Source: Gammaproteobacteria bacterium MedPE
GTDB taxonomy: Bacteria > Pseudomonadota > Gammaproteobacteria > Enterobacterales > Psychrobiaceae
Direction: 5' to 3'
DNA: 64,000 bases
Assembly: GCA_001874365.1 (NCBI GenBank)
Contig: MPDF01000001.1
Span: 1-64,000, forward strand
Part shown: piece after piece, positions 15,443 to 25,886 of the stretch
Layout: every line of letters begins with the position of its first letter
Position numbering within the stretch: the first letter of the stretch is position 1
Program-made: the position numbers and the translations under genes
Notes under the pieces: generated by a model
What the model was told of the DNA's origin: nothing
Databases searched by the model: none
The model's input: the letters and a program-made list of their open reading frames with translations, nothing else

Positions 15443-17752
15443 ATGAATAAACTGGTGTTTTTTGTAGAACAATTTATCTTTCGCCACCGCCGATTTGTGG
15501 TTGCGTTTTTCACTCTGGTTACGTTATTTCTCTTGTATCAAGCGTCGCAGCTCAAAATGGACGCTGCATTTACCAAGAATATTCCGCTTAATCACGAATA
15601 TATGCAGACCTATACTAAGCATGCTAAAGATTTTGGTGGTGCCAACAGTATTATGGTCGCAGTGCGCGCTAAGGACGGCAATGTTTTTACGGAGTCATTC
15701 TTTAACGATTTAAAACAAGTTCATGATCAACTTTACTTTATTCCTGGTATTGATCGTACAACGGTTAAATCACTTTATTCACCATCAACACGGTTCACCG
15801 AAGTCGTTGAAGACGGCTTTGCGGGCGGGCCTGTCATTCCTGCTGATTTCGTTGCCGATGCACGCGGCTTAGACATTGTAAAAGGTAATGTTGAGAAAGC
15901 TGGAATAGTTGGCCGCCTTGTCGCTAATGATTATTCGTCGGCTATGGTGTCAGCTAAATTACTTGATTTTAATCCCGAAACAGGGGAAAAGCTGGAAACT
16001 TTAGCGTTTGCTGAACAGTTAGAAAATGATTTACGTGGAAAACTGTTAAACGATAATATTGATATTCACATTATTGGCTTTGCTAAGATGGCGGGCGATG
16101 TTGCAGATGGCGCTAAAGGTGTCGTGTTGTTCTTTATCGTTGCAATTATGATAACCGCGATCATGGTGTATTTATTTTCCCGTTGTTGGATATTAACGGC
16201 CTTACCGCTATTGTGTTCACTGATTGCTGTGGTTTGGCAAATGGGCCTATTGACCTTATTGGGTTTTGGTTTAGATCCTATGTCTATCTTGGTTCCTTTC
16301 CTCGTTTTTGCGGTTGGGGTGAGTCACAGTGTCCAAGTCGTCAACGGCGTTAAAAAGAAAATGTTAACGGGACTTGGTTCAAAAGAAGCAGCAGCAGCGA
16401 CGTGTTGTGCGTTGTTGATTCCTGGTGGCGTAGCATTGTTATCTGACACCATAGGTTTTATCACGTTACTTTCAATTGATATTGGTATTATTCGTGAGTT
16501 GGCTATTTCTGCGAGCTTAGGGGTAGGCGTTATTATCCTGACCAACCTGGTGTTGTTACCAGTGTTGATTTCTTATCGAGACGTAAAAATCAATAAACGC
16601 GATAACGAACCAAATGCCTTGCTTGAAAAAGTTTGGGCGGTGTTAGCAGCGTTTGCATCTCGCAAAGCTGCTATCGTTGTGGTGTCGATAACGGCAATAC
16701 TATTTGTTGCAGGCCATTTTCAAGCCCAAAAAATGAAAGTCGGCGATCTTGAAGCTGGTGCGGCAGCTTTGCATCAATGGTCTCGCTATAATCAAGATAC
16801 GGCATTAATCACTGAACGTTTTTCAATTACTACCGATGTGATGTCAATAATCGTTGAAGGTCAGGCTGACTCGTGCACCGATTACACTACGCTAGCAACG
16901 ATGGACAAATTTCAATGGCAAATGGAAAATGTTGAGGGCGTTCAGTCAACGATAAGCTTAGCCAGTGTCGTGAAAACTGTTAATGGTGGCTTCAATGAAG
17001 GTAACCCGAAATGGCGCACACTTTCACGCACCCAAGCAACGTTAGTTCAGTCAATTTCTCAAGTCCCAACAACTACTGGTCTGTTAAACGCTAAATGCGA
17101 CACCATGCAAATATTGTTGTTCTTAGAGGATCACAAGGCCAATACTATTGAGCGGGTTGTGGATGAAGCCAAGCTACAAGCATCTTTATTGGATACCGAT
17201 AATTTGAAGTTTAAATTGGCATCTGGCCCAGTGGGGGTCATGGCTGCAACCAACGAAGCCGTTGAAGCCGCGCAAACACCGATGATGATTTATGTATACG
17301 GTGCTGTTATTGCTTTGTGTTTGATTAGTTTCAGATCAGTACGTGCAACGATATCTGTTGTATTACCACTGTTTGTTGTGTCGACGCTTGCGCAAGCACT
17401 AATGACCTTCCTTAATATTGGCCTGACAGTGTCGACATTGCCGGTTATTGCACTAGGCGTTGGCATTGGTGTTGATTACGGTATTTATATACTGGCGACG
17501 ATGAATCAAGGCCTTAGCCAAGGATTGACAGTGCAACAGTCTTACATGATGGCACTGAGAGAGCGCGGTACAGCAGTGATTTTTACAGGCGTGACGCTTG
17601 CTATCGGCGTGAGCACATGGTTCTTCTCTGATTTGAAGTTCCAAATGGATATGGGAATTTTATTAACTTTCATGTTTTTAGTGAATATGCTGGGTGCAAT
17701 TATCGTTTTACCCGCTTTAGCTAATTTATTGTGGTTCAAGCAAGGTAAATGA
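15443..17752 (+). CDS. MMPL/RND-family transporter
   Basis: A 769-residue RND-superfamily protein of the MMPL (hydrophobe exporter, HpnN-like) type. It has one N-terminal helix (about 15-35), a periplasmic domain (about 36-220), a block of five or six helices (about 225-390, including VPFLVFAVGVSHSVQV), a second periplasmic domain (about 430-610) and a second helix block (about 615-765, with ALGVGIGVDYGIYIL). Relatives move lipids, hopanoids, sterols or other hydrophobic molecules, driven by the proton gradient. It is the energy-coupled inner-membrane member of the DUF1302/DUF1329/YCF48 cassette, starting 6 bp after the YCF48 gene. The substrate cannot be named from sequence. Confidence 0.88.
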   Translation: MNKLVFFVEQFIFRHRRFVVAFFTLVTLFLLYQASQLKMDAAFTKNIPLNHEYMQTYTKHAKDFGGANSIMVAVRAKDGNVFTESFFNDLKQVHDQLYFIPGIDRTTVKSLYSPSTRFTEVVEDGFAGGPVIPADFVADARGLDIVKGNVEKAGIVGRLVANDYSSAMVSAKLLDFNPETGEKLETLAFAEQLENDLRGKLLNDNIDIHIIGFAKMAGDVADGAKGVVLFFIVAIMITAIMVYLFSRCWILTALPLLCSLIAVVWQMGLLTLLGFGLDPMSILVPFLVFAVGVSHSVQVVNGVKKKMLTGLGSKEAAAATCCALLIPGGVALLSDTIGFITLLSIDIGIIRELAISASLGVGVIILTNLVLLPVLISYRDVKINKRDNEPNALLEKVWAVLAAFASRKAAIVVVSITAILFVAGHFQAQKMKVGDLEAGAAALHQWSRYNQDTALITERFSITTDVMSIIVEGQADSCTDYTTLATMDKFQWQMENVEGVQSTISLASVVKTVNGGFNEGNPKWRTLSRTQATLVQSISQVPTTTGLLNAKCDTMQILLFLEDHKANTIERVVDEAKLQASLLDTDNLKFKLASGPVGVMAATNEAVEAAQTPMMIYVYGAVIALCLISFRSVRATISVVLPLFVVSTLAQALMTFLNIGLTVSTLPVIALGVGIGVDYGIYILATMNQGLSQGLTVQQSYMMALRERGTAVIFTGVTLAIGVSTWFFSDLKFQMDMGILLTFMFLVNMLGAIIVLPALANLLWFKQGK

Positions 17753-17780
17753 GCTGTTAAAAATTCGTAATTAGTCGTTA

Positions 17781-17810
17781 AAAAAAGGCCATTTATTGGT
17801 CTTTTTTTTT
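17781..17810 (+). terminator. Terminator after the MMPL gene
   Basis: AAAAAAGGCCA, a TTTA loop and TTGGTC followed by nine T form a short stem (one G-U pair) with a long T-run, 28 bp beyond the MMPL stop. The gap from here to 18031 is AT-rich and contains no recognised gene; it presumably includes the gdhB promoter. Confidence 0.8.
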
Positions 17811-18031
17811 GTCTTTTGCATAACCATTCACTCATTGTGCTTGAAATTGTCTAGCCCTTGAATTAACTGGTGTTACGAGTTGTTTTTTATGAAAAAATTA
17901 CTCGAAATTTAGAGTCTTTAATAATAGACTAGCTTAACTAAAATAAAAATATATGGATCGAGGCAGGATGCTTGGTCTGAAGTCCAGAGCTTAGAACAAT
18001 AACTAACCAGTTGATTAAAGGAATCGAGACT

Positions 18032-21000
18032 ATGGCATTAAAAGATGCAAATTCCTCTGTACTATTGGAAAACGTGGCACGCATGATCGACGACAACGTG
18101 GGTGAAGAATTGGCCCCCCTTGTTAAATCATTTACAAAAATCATTTATGGCGATATCTCGGAAGATGATATTGCTGTTCGCAGTGATAGTGACCTATATG
18201 GTGCTGCATTGAGTTTATGGGGGTCGTTAAACGAACGTAAGCCCTATGACCAAGTAGTCAAGGTTTATAACCCAATTCTTTCTCGTCATGGCTGGCAGCC
18301 AACGAAAACCATTGTAGAAATTGTGCATGCAGATATGCCGTTCTTAGTGGACTCTGTCAACATGGCTCTTAAACGCCTGAATATTAATAGTCATTTATCA
18401 CTTCATTACCCAATCAGTGTTTCTCGTGATGATCAAGGTAATGTTAATGCACTGGCGAGTTTAAAGAACAAAAAAGAACAAACGGAAGATATTACAATTT
18501 TCTTATTGGAAATTGACCGTTTGGAATCAGAAGAAGTATTGGCCCAGGTTCAACAAGAACTAGTTAATGTCCTTGAAGAAGTGACTTTATCAGTTCAAGA
18601 CTGGAAGCCAATGCGCGGTAAGTTAAAAGATGTAATCGATGGGTTAGCAAAAGCGCCATTTCCAGGCCCTAAACGTGAACTTGAAGAAACATTAAATTTC
18701 TTACAATGGATTTACGAAGGTAATTTCACGTTATTAGGTTATCGCTCATATTCGCTTAACGCGGTTGAAGGTGATATCGAACTGGTTGCCGAATCAAGCA
18801 CAAGCCTTGGCATGATGCTTAACTCACAAGAGAGCAAACCAAAGCTGTTATCAAGTTTAACCTTTGGCGCACAACGAGAAGCAACCTCTGATAAATTAAT
18901 GTTACTGACGAAAAGTAATACTATTTGTCGTGTTCACCGTCCAACAAAGACTGATTACATTGGTATTAAGCGCTTTGATAACGCTGGGCGTGTTGTTGGT
19001 GAAGATCGCTTTATTGGTCTATACGGTTCAAGCATCTATAACAACAGTGTATTCCAGATCCCATATCTTGGAGACAAGCTTCAACGCATTACTGAATCGT
19101 CTAACTACAGCAAAGGTAGTCATGACTTTAAAGCAATGCAGCACTTCTTAGAGACTTACCCACGTGATGAACTCATTCAAGCAACTGAAGCTGAGTTATT
19201 AGCGACTTGTGTGTCAGTACTTAAATTAGAAGAACGTGATTGCGTTAAATTAGTGGTTCGTGAAGATAGTTTTGGCCGCTTCTATTCTTGTGTTGTTTAT
19301 ATGGCAAGAGAGCGCTACAACACGGCACTGCGTAAGAAAACACAAGAAGTATTAGCACGTCACTTTGAATCTGAAGAGGAAGTGGCGTTTACGACATTCT
19401 TCTCTGAATCTAATCTGGCGCGTACTCATTATATTGTGCAGTTAAAACCAAACCACAAACCGGAAATTAGCGTGAAAGCCATCGAAAACGATTTAATTGA
19501 AGCCGCTCGCTCATGGGAAGATAAACTAGAGAATGCGTTAGTAGCGCATCACGGTGAATCTATTGCGAAAGCACTTAGTAATAAATACAACAAAGCCTTT
19601 AGTCAAAGCTATAAGACCGATGTATTGCCAGGCGTTGCTGTTGTCGATATTGCGACTCTTGAAACATTAAATGATGATCATAACTTAGGGATGATTTTCT
19701 ATCGTCCACAAGAGATGAAAAAAGGCAGCAAACAAGTTCGACTAAAACTATTTAGTCTAGATGAGCCTCTGCATTTGTCTGATGTGTTACCAATGCTCGA
19801 AAACTTTGGGTTAAGAATTGTTGGTGAGCGTCCATATGAGCTAATTTTAGAAGGCGGTCACTCAGCTTGGGTGCTAGATTTCCAAATGCTGCATACTGGT
19901 GACAATAACTTCGACATTAATGAAGTACAAAACATCTTCCAAAACGCATTTGCCCAAGTATGGTCAGGTGAATTAGAAGACGATGGCTTCAACAAATTAT
20001 TGCTGGCGACTAATTTAACAGGTCGTAAGATTACTATTCTTCGTGCTTACGCTAAATACATGCGTCAAATTGGTAGTACTTTCAACCAAAGTTATATCGA
20101 AGAGACGATGGGGCGTTATCCAGAGATCGCTAAGTTAATTATTGAATTATTCACGCTTAAATTTGACCCAAGTGCGAAGTTTAGTGAAAAGAAATTAAAG
20201 AAAATTCAAGACGATATTATCGATCGTTTAGACTTAGTTGCTAACCTAGATGATGACCGTATTATTCGTCGTTACTTAGACATGGTACTAGCGACCATTC
20301 GTACTAACTTCTTCCAGCCAAATGAAGATGGTTCGACGAAATCTTACATGTCATTTAAAGTTCGTCCTGAAATGATTCCTGAAATTCCATTGCCGTTACC
20401 GAAGTTTGAAATCTTTGTGTATTCACCACGTGTTGAAGGTGTTCATTTACGTGGTGGTAAAGTGGCACGTGGAGGTTTGCGTTGGTCAGATCGTCGTGAA
20501 GATTTCCGTACTGAGGTTTTAGGCTTAGTTAAAGCACAGCAAGTTAAAAACACCGTTATCGTTCCTGTCGGTGCGAAAGGTGGTTTCGTTTGTAAAAAAC
20601 TACCGACAACTGGTGGTCGTGAGGCATTCTTTACTGAAGGCCAAGAATGTTACAAGATTTTCATTCGAGCGTTATTAGATATTACTGATAACATTGTTGA
20701 TGGTGATCTTATTCCACCAAAATCTGTGGTTCGTCATGATGAAGATGATCCGTACCTAGTTGTTGCTGCCGATAAAGGTACAGCGACATTCTCAGATATC
20801 GCTAATGGCATTTCTGAAGAATACAACTTCTGGATGGGTGATGCATTCGCGTCTGGTGGTAGTGTTGGTTATGACCATAAGAAAATGGGGATTACGGCAC
20901 GTGGTGGCTGGGAATCAGTTAAGCGTCACTTCCGTGAGATCGGCATTGATTGTCAAAACACAGACTTTACTTGTATCGCTGTTGGCGACATGGCGGGCGA

Positions 21001-22882
21001 TGTATTTGGTAATGGTATGCTGTTATCAAAACACACGTGTTTGCAAGTTGCATTCAACCACATGCATATCTTTATTGATCCAACGCCTGATGCAGCGAAA
21101 AGCTGGGTAGAGCGTGATCGTTTATTTAACTTACCACGCTCATCGTGGGACGATTACAATACTGATTTAATTTCAAAAGGCGGCGGTATTTTCTCTCGCA
21201 GCGCTAAATCAATTAGCTTAACGCCGGAAATTAAGAAGATGTTGGGTATTAAGAAAGCTAGCCTAACACCAAATGAGTTAATTAAGGCCGTGTTACGCAT
21301 GGACGTTGATTTATTCTGGAATGGCGGCATCGGTACGTATCTAAAAGGCTCTGGCGAAAGTCACGCGGATGTTGGTGACCGTGCCAATGACGCACTGCGC
21401 ATCAATGGCAGTGAAATGAAAGCTAAAATTATTGGTGAGGGTGGCAACTTAGGTTGTACTCAACTAGGTCGTATTGAATATTGTGCTGCTGGCGGCCGAA
21501 TGAATACCGACTTTATCGATAACGTTGGTGGCGTAGATTGTTCAGACAACGAAGTAAACATTAAAATCTTACTAAATAGTCTCGTTGCCCATGGTGATTT
21601 GACGGTTAAACAGCGTAACGAATTACTGTACTCAATGACCGACGAAGTGGGTGAGATTGTAATTGATAACCACAACCGTCAAACCCAGTCGCTTTCAATT
21701 AGTAGCTATGGCGGAGCGAACATGCTTAAAGAGCAAATTCGCTTTATGCATGGCTTGGAAAAATCTGGTAGTTTAGATCGCGCTTTAGAGTTTTTACCGA
21801 CGGATGAAGAATTAGCTGAGCGCCAAGCAGATGGTCGAGGTTTTACACGTCCAGAACTCGCGGTGCTACTAGCATACGGTAAAATGGTATTGAAAGAGCA
21901 GTTGGTGATTGATGAAATCACAGACAACAGCTTCCATTCGCGACTATTACCAGCAGCCTTCCCGAAAGTATTGCAAGAACGCTACGCTCAGGATATGGAA
22001 AATCATCCATTGCGCCGTGAGATCATTGCCACGCAACTAGCCAATAAGTTAGTTGATGATATGGGACTGAATTTTGTTCATCGTATGACTGATGAAACAG
22101 GTGCTACTGTCGATGAGATTGCGCACTGTTATACTATCGCATCAGAAGTCTTTGGTTTACGTCATCTATTTGAATCTGTGGATGCTTTGAACAATAAACT
22201 TGATGCGAAAATTCAGACTAAATTGTTGTCAGAAACTCGTCGCAGTATTCGTCGTGTAACACGTTGGTTCTTACGAAATCGTGATACGTCGATGAGTATC
22301 GAGCAAACTATTGAATTCTACAAACCTAAGTTTGATGTGATTAATAGCAACATGTTTGATTTGTTAGTTGAGAGCGATGCGAAACATATCAAGGCACAGA
22401 TTGATGTGATGATTAACGATGGGGTGCCAAAGGCAATTAGTGAAGCGGTATGTAAAGCATCTACTATGTTTTCTGCGATGGATGTTGCTCAAGTTGCACA
22501 AGAAACTGAGATGGACCTATGCTTAGTGGCTCAAACCTACTTTAAATTAGGTGATGAAGTTGAACTACATTGGTTCTTAGACCAAATTTCTGCACAACCT
22601 GTTGCAAACCACTGGCAAGCACTTGCTCGTGCATCATTTAGAGAAGAGCTTGATTGGCAACAACGGGCTTTAACAGCCACTGTATTAAAGGGGTGTACAA
22701 ATACGCAAGCTGGTTGTGATGACATTGTTGCTAAATGGGTGAATGACAACGATAAGTTATTAAGTCGTTGGGTTCATTTATTAGCAGACTTTAAAGCGAG
22801 TAAAACTCATGAATTTGCCAAATTCTCTGTCGCATTACGAGAGTTAAATTTATTGAGCCATAATGCAACTTTAGCGCTATAA
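18032..22882 (+). CDS. gdhB: NAD-specific glutamate dehydrogenase, large (GDH-180) type
   Basis: A 1616-residue enzyme of the very large NAD-dependent glutamate dehydrogenases (Pseudomonas GdhB about 1620). It deaminates L-glutamate to 2-oxoglutarate and ammonium for catabolism. The N-terminal third carries ACT-like regulatory domains. The catalytic core includes HLRGGKVARGGLRWSDR (about residue 799) and KGGFVCKK (about 848), and the NAD-binding domain includes VGDMAGDVFGNGMLLS. A helical C-terminal domain follows. The ATG at 18032 is preceded by AAAGGAATCGAG; an in-frame TTG at 18011 is rejected. It is monocistronic, between two terminators. Location directly upstream of pyrD is, to my knowledge, the usual Alteromonadales arrangement. 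Confidence 0.95.
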   Translation: MALKDANSSVLLENVARMIDDNVGEELAPLVKSFTKIIYGDISEDDIAVRSDSDLYGAALSLWGSLNERKPYDQVVKVYNPILSRHGWQPTKTIVEIVHADMPFLVDSVNMALKRLNINSHLSLHYPISVSRDDQGNVNALASLKNKKEQTEDITIFLLEIDRLESEEVLAQVQQELVNVLEEVTLSVQDWKPMRGKLKDVIDGLAKAPFPGPKRELEETLNFLQWIYEGNFTLLGYRSYSLNAVEGDIELVAESSTSLGMMLNSQESKPKLLSSLTFGAQREATSDKLMLLTKSNTICRVHRPTKTDYIGIKRFDNAGRVVGEDRFIGLYGSSIYNNSVFQIPYLGDKLQRITESSNYSKGSHDFKAMQHFLETYPRDELIQATEAELLATCVSVLKLEERDCVKLVVREDSFGRFYSCVVYMARERYNTALRKKTQEVLARHFESEEEVAFTTFFSESNLARTHYIVQLKPNHKPEISVKAIENDLIEAARSWEDKLENALVAHHGESIAKALSNKYNKAFSQSYKTDVLPGVAVVDIATLETLNDDHNLGMIFYRPQEMKKGSKQVRLKLFSLDEPLHLSDVLPMLENFGLRIVGERPYELILEGGHSAWVLDFQMLHTGDNNFDINEVQNIFQNAFAQVWSGELEDDGFNKLLLATNLTGRKITILRAYAKYMRQIGSTFNQSYIEETMGRYPEIAKLIIELFTLKFDPSAKFSEKKLKKIQDDIIDRLDLVANLDDDRIIRRYLDMVLATIRTNFFQPNEDGSTKSYMSFKVRPEMIPEIPLPLPKFEIFVYSPRVEGVHLRGGKVARGGLRWSDRREDFRTEVLGLVKAQQVKNTVIVPVGAKGGFVCKKLPTTGGREAFFTEGQECYKIFIRALLDITDNIVDGDLIPPKSVVRHDEDDPYLVVAADKGTATFSDIANGISEEYNFWMGDAFASGGSVGYDHKKMGITARGGWESVKRHFREIGIDCQNTDFTCIAVGDMAGDVFGNGMLLSKHTCLQVAFNHMHIFIDPTPDAAKSWVERDRLFNLPRSSWDDYNTDLISKGGGIFSRSAKSISLTPEIKKMLGIKKASLTPNELIKAVLRMDVDLFWNGGIGTYLKGSGESHADVGDRANDALRINGSEMKAKIIGEGGNLGCTQLGRIEYCAAGGRMNTDFIDNVGGVDCSDNEVNIKILLNSLVAHGDLTVKQRNELLYSMTDEVGEIVIDNHNRQTQSLSISSYGGANMLKEQIRFMHGLEKSGSLDRALEFLPTDEELAERQADGRGFTRPELAVLLAYGKMVLKEQLVIDEITDNSFHSRLLPAAFPKVLQERYAQDMENHPLRREIIATQLANKLVDDMGLNFVHRMTDETGATVDEIAHCYTIASEVFGLRHLFESVDALNNKLDAKIQTKLLSETRRSIRRVTRWFLRNRDTSMSIEQTIEFYKPKFDVINSNMFDLLVESDAKHIKAQIDVMINDGVPKAISEAVCKASTMFSAMDVAQVAQETEMDLCLVAQTYFKLGDEVELHWFLDQISAQPVANHWQALARASFREELDWQQRALTATVLKGCTNTQAGCDDIVAKWVNDNDKLLSRWVHLLADFKASKTHEFAKFSVALRELNLLSHNATLAL

Positions 22883-22900
22883 TATAGCGCAATTTTTAAG

Positions 22901-22925
22901 AGCCCGGTCAATACCGGGCTTTTTT
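22901..22925 (+). terminator. Terminator after gdhB
   Basis: AGCCCGGT, a CAAT loop and ACCGGGCT followed by TTTTT form a strong intrinsic terminator 18 bp past the gdhB stop. Confidence 0.92.
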
Positions 22926-23005
22926 ATGCTATTTATCAACGAAGGGTTGATAGGTATAAGTTTTACGAAATTTATCCTTATCATTCTTTTTATTTTGGAG
23001 ATCCG

Positions 23006-24016
23006 ATGTTTTTTTCATTGTCGCAAAAACTAATGTTTCAACTTGATCCTGAGCGTGCTCATGAAATGGCGATCTCATTTTTAAAGCATTCAGCCAATAC
23101 GCCATTAGCCTGTGCTTATACGCAAAGCCTACAAAATAAACCCGTCAATGTTATGGGGATAGACTTTAAGAATCCAATTGGTTTAGCGGCTGGCCTTGAT
23201 AAAAATGGTGAATGTGTTGACGCATTCGATAAGATGGGATTTGGTTTTGTTGAAGTTGGAACTGTGACGCCACGTGCTCAGGATGGTAATGAAAAACCAC
23301 GGATTTTCCGTTTAAAAGAACAACAAGCCATCATTAATCGTATGGGATTTAACAATCACGGCGTCGATTATTTAGTGAATAATGTTGAAAACCGTCAGTC
23401 AAATGGCGTGCTTGGTATTAATATTGGTAAAAACTTCGATACGCCAGTTGAAAATGGCAAAGACGATTATCTCATTTGTATGGATAAAGTGTATCAACAT
23501 GCATCATATATTACAGTGAATATTTCATCGCCAAATACACCAGGACTGCGCAGTTTACAGTACGGTGAAGCACTAGATGATTTACTAAAGTCATTAAAAG
23601 AGCGCCAAGCTAAACTCGCTCAGCAACATGGTAAACAAGTCCCTTTATTATTAAAAATAGCACCTGACTTGAGTCATGAAGAAGTGATACAAATTGCCGA
23701 TAGTTTAGTGCGTCATAAAGTTGATGGCGTAATCGCTACCAATACAACGTTGTCACGTGAAGGGGTAGAAAGTTCAACTTATGCTAATGAGGCAGGGGGC
23801 TTAAGTGGCCGTCCTGTTGCTCAAAAATCGACTGAAGTTGTAAAACTGCTTAATCAAGAGATAAATGGTCAGTTACCTATTATTGGTGTAGGTGGGATCG
23901 ATTCAGCTGCATCAGGTGCCGAAAAATTTGACGCTGGTGCATCATTGATCCAAGTTTATAGTGGTTTTATCTATCAAGGTCCTCAATTAATCAAAGACTT
24001 GGTAAATGCCCGTTAA
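23006..24016 (+). CDS. pyrD: Dihydroorotate dehydrogenase (quinone), class 2
   Basis: A 336-residue class-2 enzyme, which oxidises dihydroorotate to orotate in pyrimidine synthesis and passes electrons to ubiquinone at the inner-membrane surface. Visible features are the N-terminal membrane-associating helices ([21 protein letters not shown]), [11 protein letters not shown] (FMN site), [11 protein letters not shown] with the catalytic Ser (class 1 has Cys), KIAPDLS, and the C-terminal [22 protein letters not shown] split over FMN-phosphate loops. TTTTGGAG precedes the ATG. zapC follows at 181 bp, as in E. coli (pyrD-zapC), but with a terminator between the two genes here. Confidence 0.97.
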   Translation: MFFSLSQKLMFQLDPERAHEMAISFLKHSANTPLACAYTQSLQNKPVNVMGIDFKNPIGLAAGLDKNGECVDAFDKMGFGFVEVGTVTPRAQDGNEKPRIFRLKEQQAIINRMGFNNHGVDYLVNNVENRQSNGVLGINIGKNFDTPVENGKDDYLICMDKVYQHASYITVNISSPNTPGLRSLQYGEALDDLLKSLKERQAKLAQQHGKQVPLLLKIAPDLSHEEVIQIADSLVRHKVDGVIATNTTLSREGVESSTYANEAGGLSGRPVAQKSTEVVKLLNQEINGQLPIIGVGGIDSAASGAEKFDAGASLIQVYSGFIYQGPQLIKDLVNAR

Positions 24017-24041
24017 ACATTGATGTTTATGCGATCTAGAT

Positions 24042-24073
24042 AAGGATCCCGATCGCCATGCGGGATCCTTTAC
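24042..24073 (+). terminator. Terminator-like hairpin after pyrD
   Basis: AAGGATCCCG and CGGGATCCTT form a perfect 10-bp stem with a 9-nt loop. Only three T follow directly, so it may be leaky and let transcription continue into zapC. Confidence 0.65.
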
Positions 24074-24197
24074 GTGATCGCTAAGTTTATGTATTTTAAT
24101 GTAAAAAAATTAACCAAAGTCGTTGATTTTTGATATTATAGCGACTAACTTATCTGTGTCGTCAATTTAATCAAGACAATTAGTAATAGGGTCTCTG

Positions 24198-24737
24198 GTG
24201 CTTATTAAACCGAATAAAGACTGGAAATGGAATTTTTGTCATAACCAAAATAGACTTACTCTGGAAATGGGTGAGGGCATGATATTTGTGTCGGCGTTTT
24301 CAAAACGTCATTTGGTTAATGATGCTTTTAATAATGAGTACTTGTCGATTGAGCAGGGTGAAGATTTTACGCTGTTCTTTGAAAAGCTCGACGCACAGTT
24401 ACCTGTCCCCTCTGATTTTATCTATCAAATAACATTGAATTGCCTTGTCGCTAAGAATTTTTATAAACCGTTGATGCCTAAGAGTTGGTTCTTTGCCACT
24501 GCTCCCGCGTTATCAAGCGCATTACTAGGTAATGTTGTTAAGTTACAATCGGCCACCGAATGTCGCCATTATGTGGTGGTAGAAAGTAATACTAATGCCT
24601 CAACGTTGTTACTTATTGAGAAATCTCATGTGCTAAATGATGTAAAATCGATGGCTCAGTTTGAATTAATTAAAGTAATGAACGACCGACTTATCCCAGT
24701 TAAATTTGAATCTGCAGAAAGAGTTAGCGCTGCGTAG
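24198..24737 (+). CDS. zapC: Cell division protein ZapC
   Basis: A 179-residue FtsZ-ring-associated protein that promotes FtsZ filament bundling at mid-cell. The match to E. coli ZapC is clear at the start (LIKPNKDWKWNF), in the middle (NCLVAKNFYKPLMPKSWFF, compare PQMPKSWHF) and near the end (ELIKVMNDRLIPV). The start is GTG, with AGGG six bases upstream (24188-24191). It lies directly downstream of pyrD, the conserved gammaproteobacterial position, which strengthens the call. In E. coli, rlmL and uup follow shortly after; here about 10 kb (a TonB-like gene, IS4, porin and glycine genes) lies in between. Confidence 0.9.
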   Translation: MLIKPNKDWKWNFCHNQNRLTLEMGEGMIFVSAFSKRHLVNDAFNNEYLSIEQGEDFTLFFEKLDAQLPVPSDFIYQITLNCLVAKNFYKPLMPKSWFFATAPALSSALLGNVVKLQSATECRHYVVVESNTNASTLLLIEKSHVLNDVKSMAQFELIKVMNDRLIPVKFESAERVSAA

Positions 24738-24841
24738 TTGAATTACAGCCCTAACGGATTAATCTAACTATCCTTTTTCTTTTATTTTTGATTGTATAAC
24801 TTTATACTCAAGCAAATTATTACATTACTTGGGGCAGGGAT

Positions 24842-25885
24842 ATGCTTTTTCACACCAATACAACAATCTCATTAATTATTTCGTCGATTGCAGCCACTAA
24901 CACGACATCCACAATCGAAAATGAACTTTTGATTGAAGAAATTAAACGTGGTGCACCAATCGAACGCGTTGACCCTAAATATCCAATTCAAGCTGCCAGA
25001 ACAGGCCAAGAGGGTTGGGTAATTGTCAGTTATGTTATTGGCAAAGACGGTAAAGTGAACTCGGCAATTGTCGAAGAGTCTTCTAATAAATCGATGTTTA
25101 ATAAGTCTACATTAAATGCTGTTAACAGTTGGAAATTTGAACCGACCACCGTTAATGGCAAAGCCGTTGAGCAGTGTAAAAACAGCGTTCGGATTGATTA
25201 TAAGCTGACTAATGCAGAAAATGGAGCACGACGTAAATTTGTGAGTCAGTATAAAAGGATTTTGACTATGATTGATGAAAAGTCTTTCGAAGATGCTGAT
25301 AATGCAATCAATAAGCTTAAAAAACGAGGCGCTTGGAATTTATATGAAGACGCTTGGTTGAGTAGCCTTGAAGTCCAATATTACAACAAGAAAGGCGACG
25401 AGTTGGGAGAAATGGAAGTATTAAATCGTTTAAGTTATGGTAACGATAATTACTTGGATCTCAATACAACGCTTAATCATATGATTCGTTTATTTAAGTT
25501 GAACCTAAAAAATAAATTGTATGTTGACGCATTAAGGTTAGCTAAACTAATTGAAAAAACCGACACTAAATCCGTTGTATATCCTTCGATGATAAAAACA
25601 GTCGGTCAAATTGAAACGTTTATTGATACTGGTGGACATTACAGTGTCCAAGGAACGATTAAAGACGGAGTGTGGCGTTATGATATTGCACGAGGTTCAT
25701 TTGCGTTTGATGGCGTTACAGACCATTTACGTAAATTAGACATTCGTTGTGACAATAAATTTGTATCTTATCGGATCAAAGAACAATCTACATGGACGAT
25801 ACCAAAATCATATGGTGAATGTGCACTCTATGTTTACGGTGAGGAAAATACGATTGTAAATCTAATCGAAGTGAAAAACTCATAA
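24842..25885 (+). CDS. Exported protein with a TonB C-terminal-type domain
   Basis: A 347-residue protein. A short hydrophobic N-terminus (MLFHTNTTISLIISSIAA) resembles a signal peptide. Residues about 43-118 match the TonB C-terminal fold (RVDPKYPIQAARTGQEGWVIVSYVIG is split by the family pattern YP-x-A-x-x-G-x-G-x-V; then SWKFEPTTVNGKAV). The proline-rich linker and typical cytoplasmic anchor of TonB are missing. The remaining 220 residues are helical and then end in a beta-rich section that I do not recognise. It is therefore unlikely to be the energy-coupling TonB. It may bind envelope partners through the TonB-like fold. Its terminator was interrupted by the following IS4 element. Confidence 0.7.
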   Translation: MLFHTNTTISLIISSIAATNTTSTIENELLIEEIKRGAPIERVDPKYPIQAARTGQEGWVIVSYVIGKDGKVNSAIVEESSNKSMFNKSTLNAVNSWKFEPTTVNGKAVEQCKNSVRIDYKLTNAENGARRKFVSQYKRILTMIDEKSFEDADNAINKLKKRGAWNLYEDAWLSSLEVQYYNKKGDELGEMEVLNRLSYGNDNYLDLNTTLNHMIRLFKLNLKNKLYVDALRLAKLIEKTDTKSVVYPSMIKTVGQIETFIDTGGHYSVQGTIKDGVWRYDIARGSFAFDGVTDHLRKLDIRCDNKFVSYRIKEQSTWTIPKSYGECALYVYGEENTIVNLIEVKNS

Positions 25886-25886
25886 T

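Noticed and set aside
24842-25885. Genuine TonB energy transducer
   Set aside because: No proline-rich spacer, no ExbB/ExbD genes nearby, and the TonB-like domain is near the N-terminus rather than at the C-terminus.
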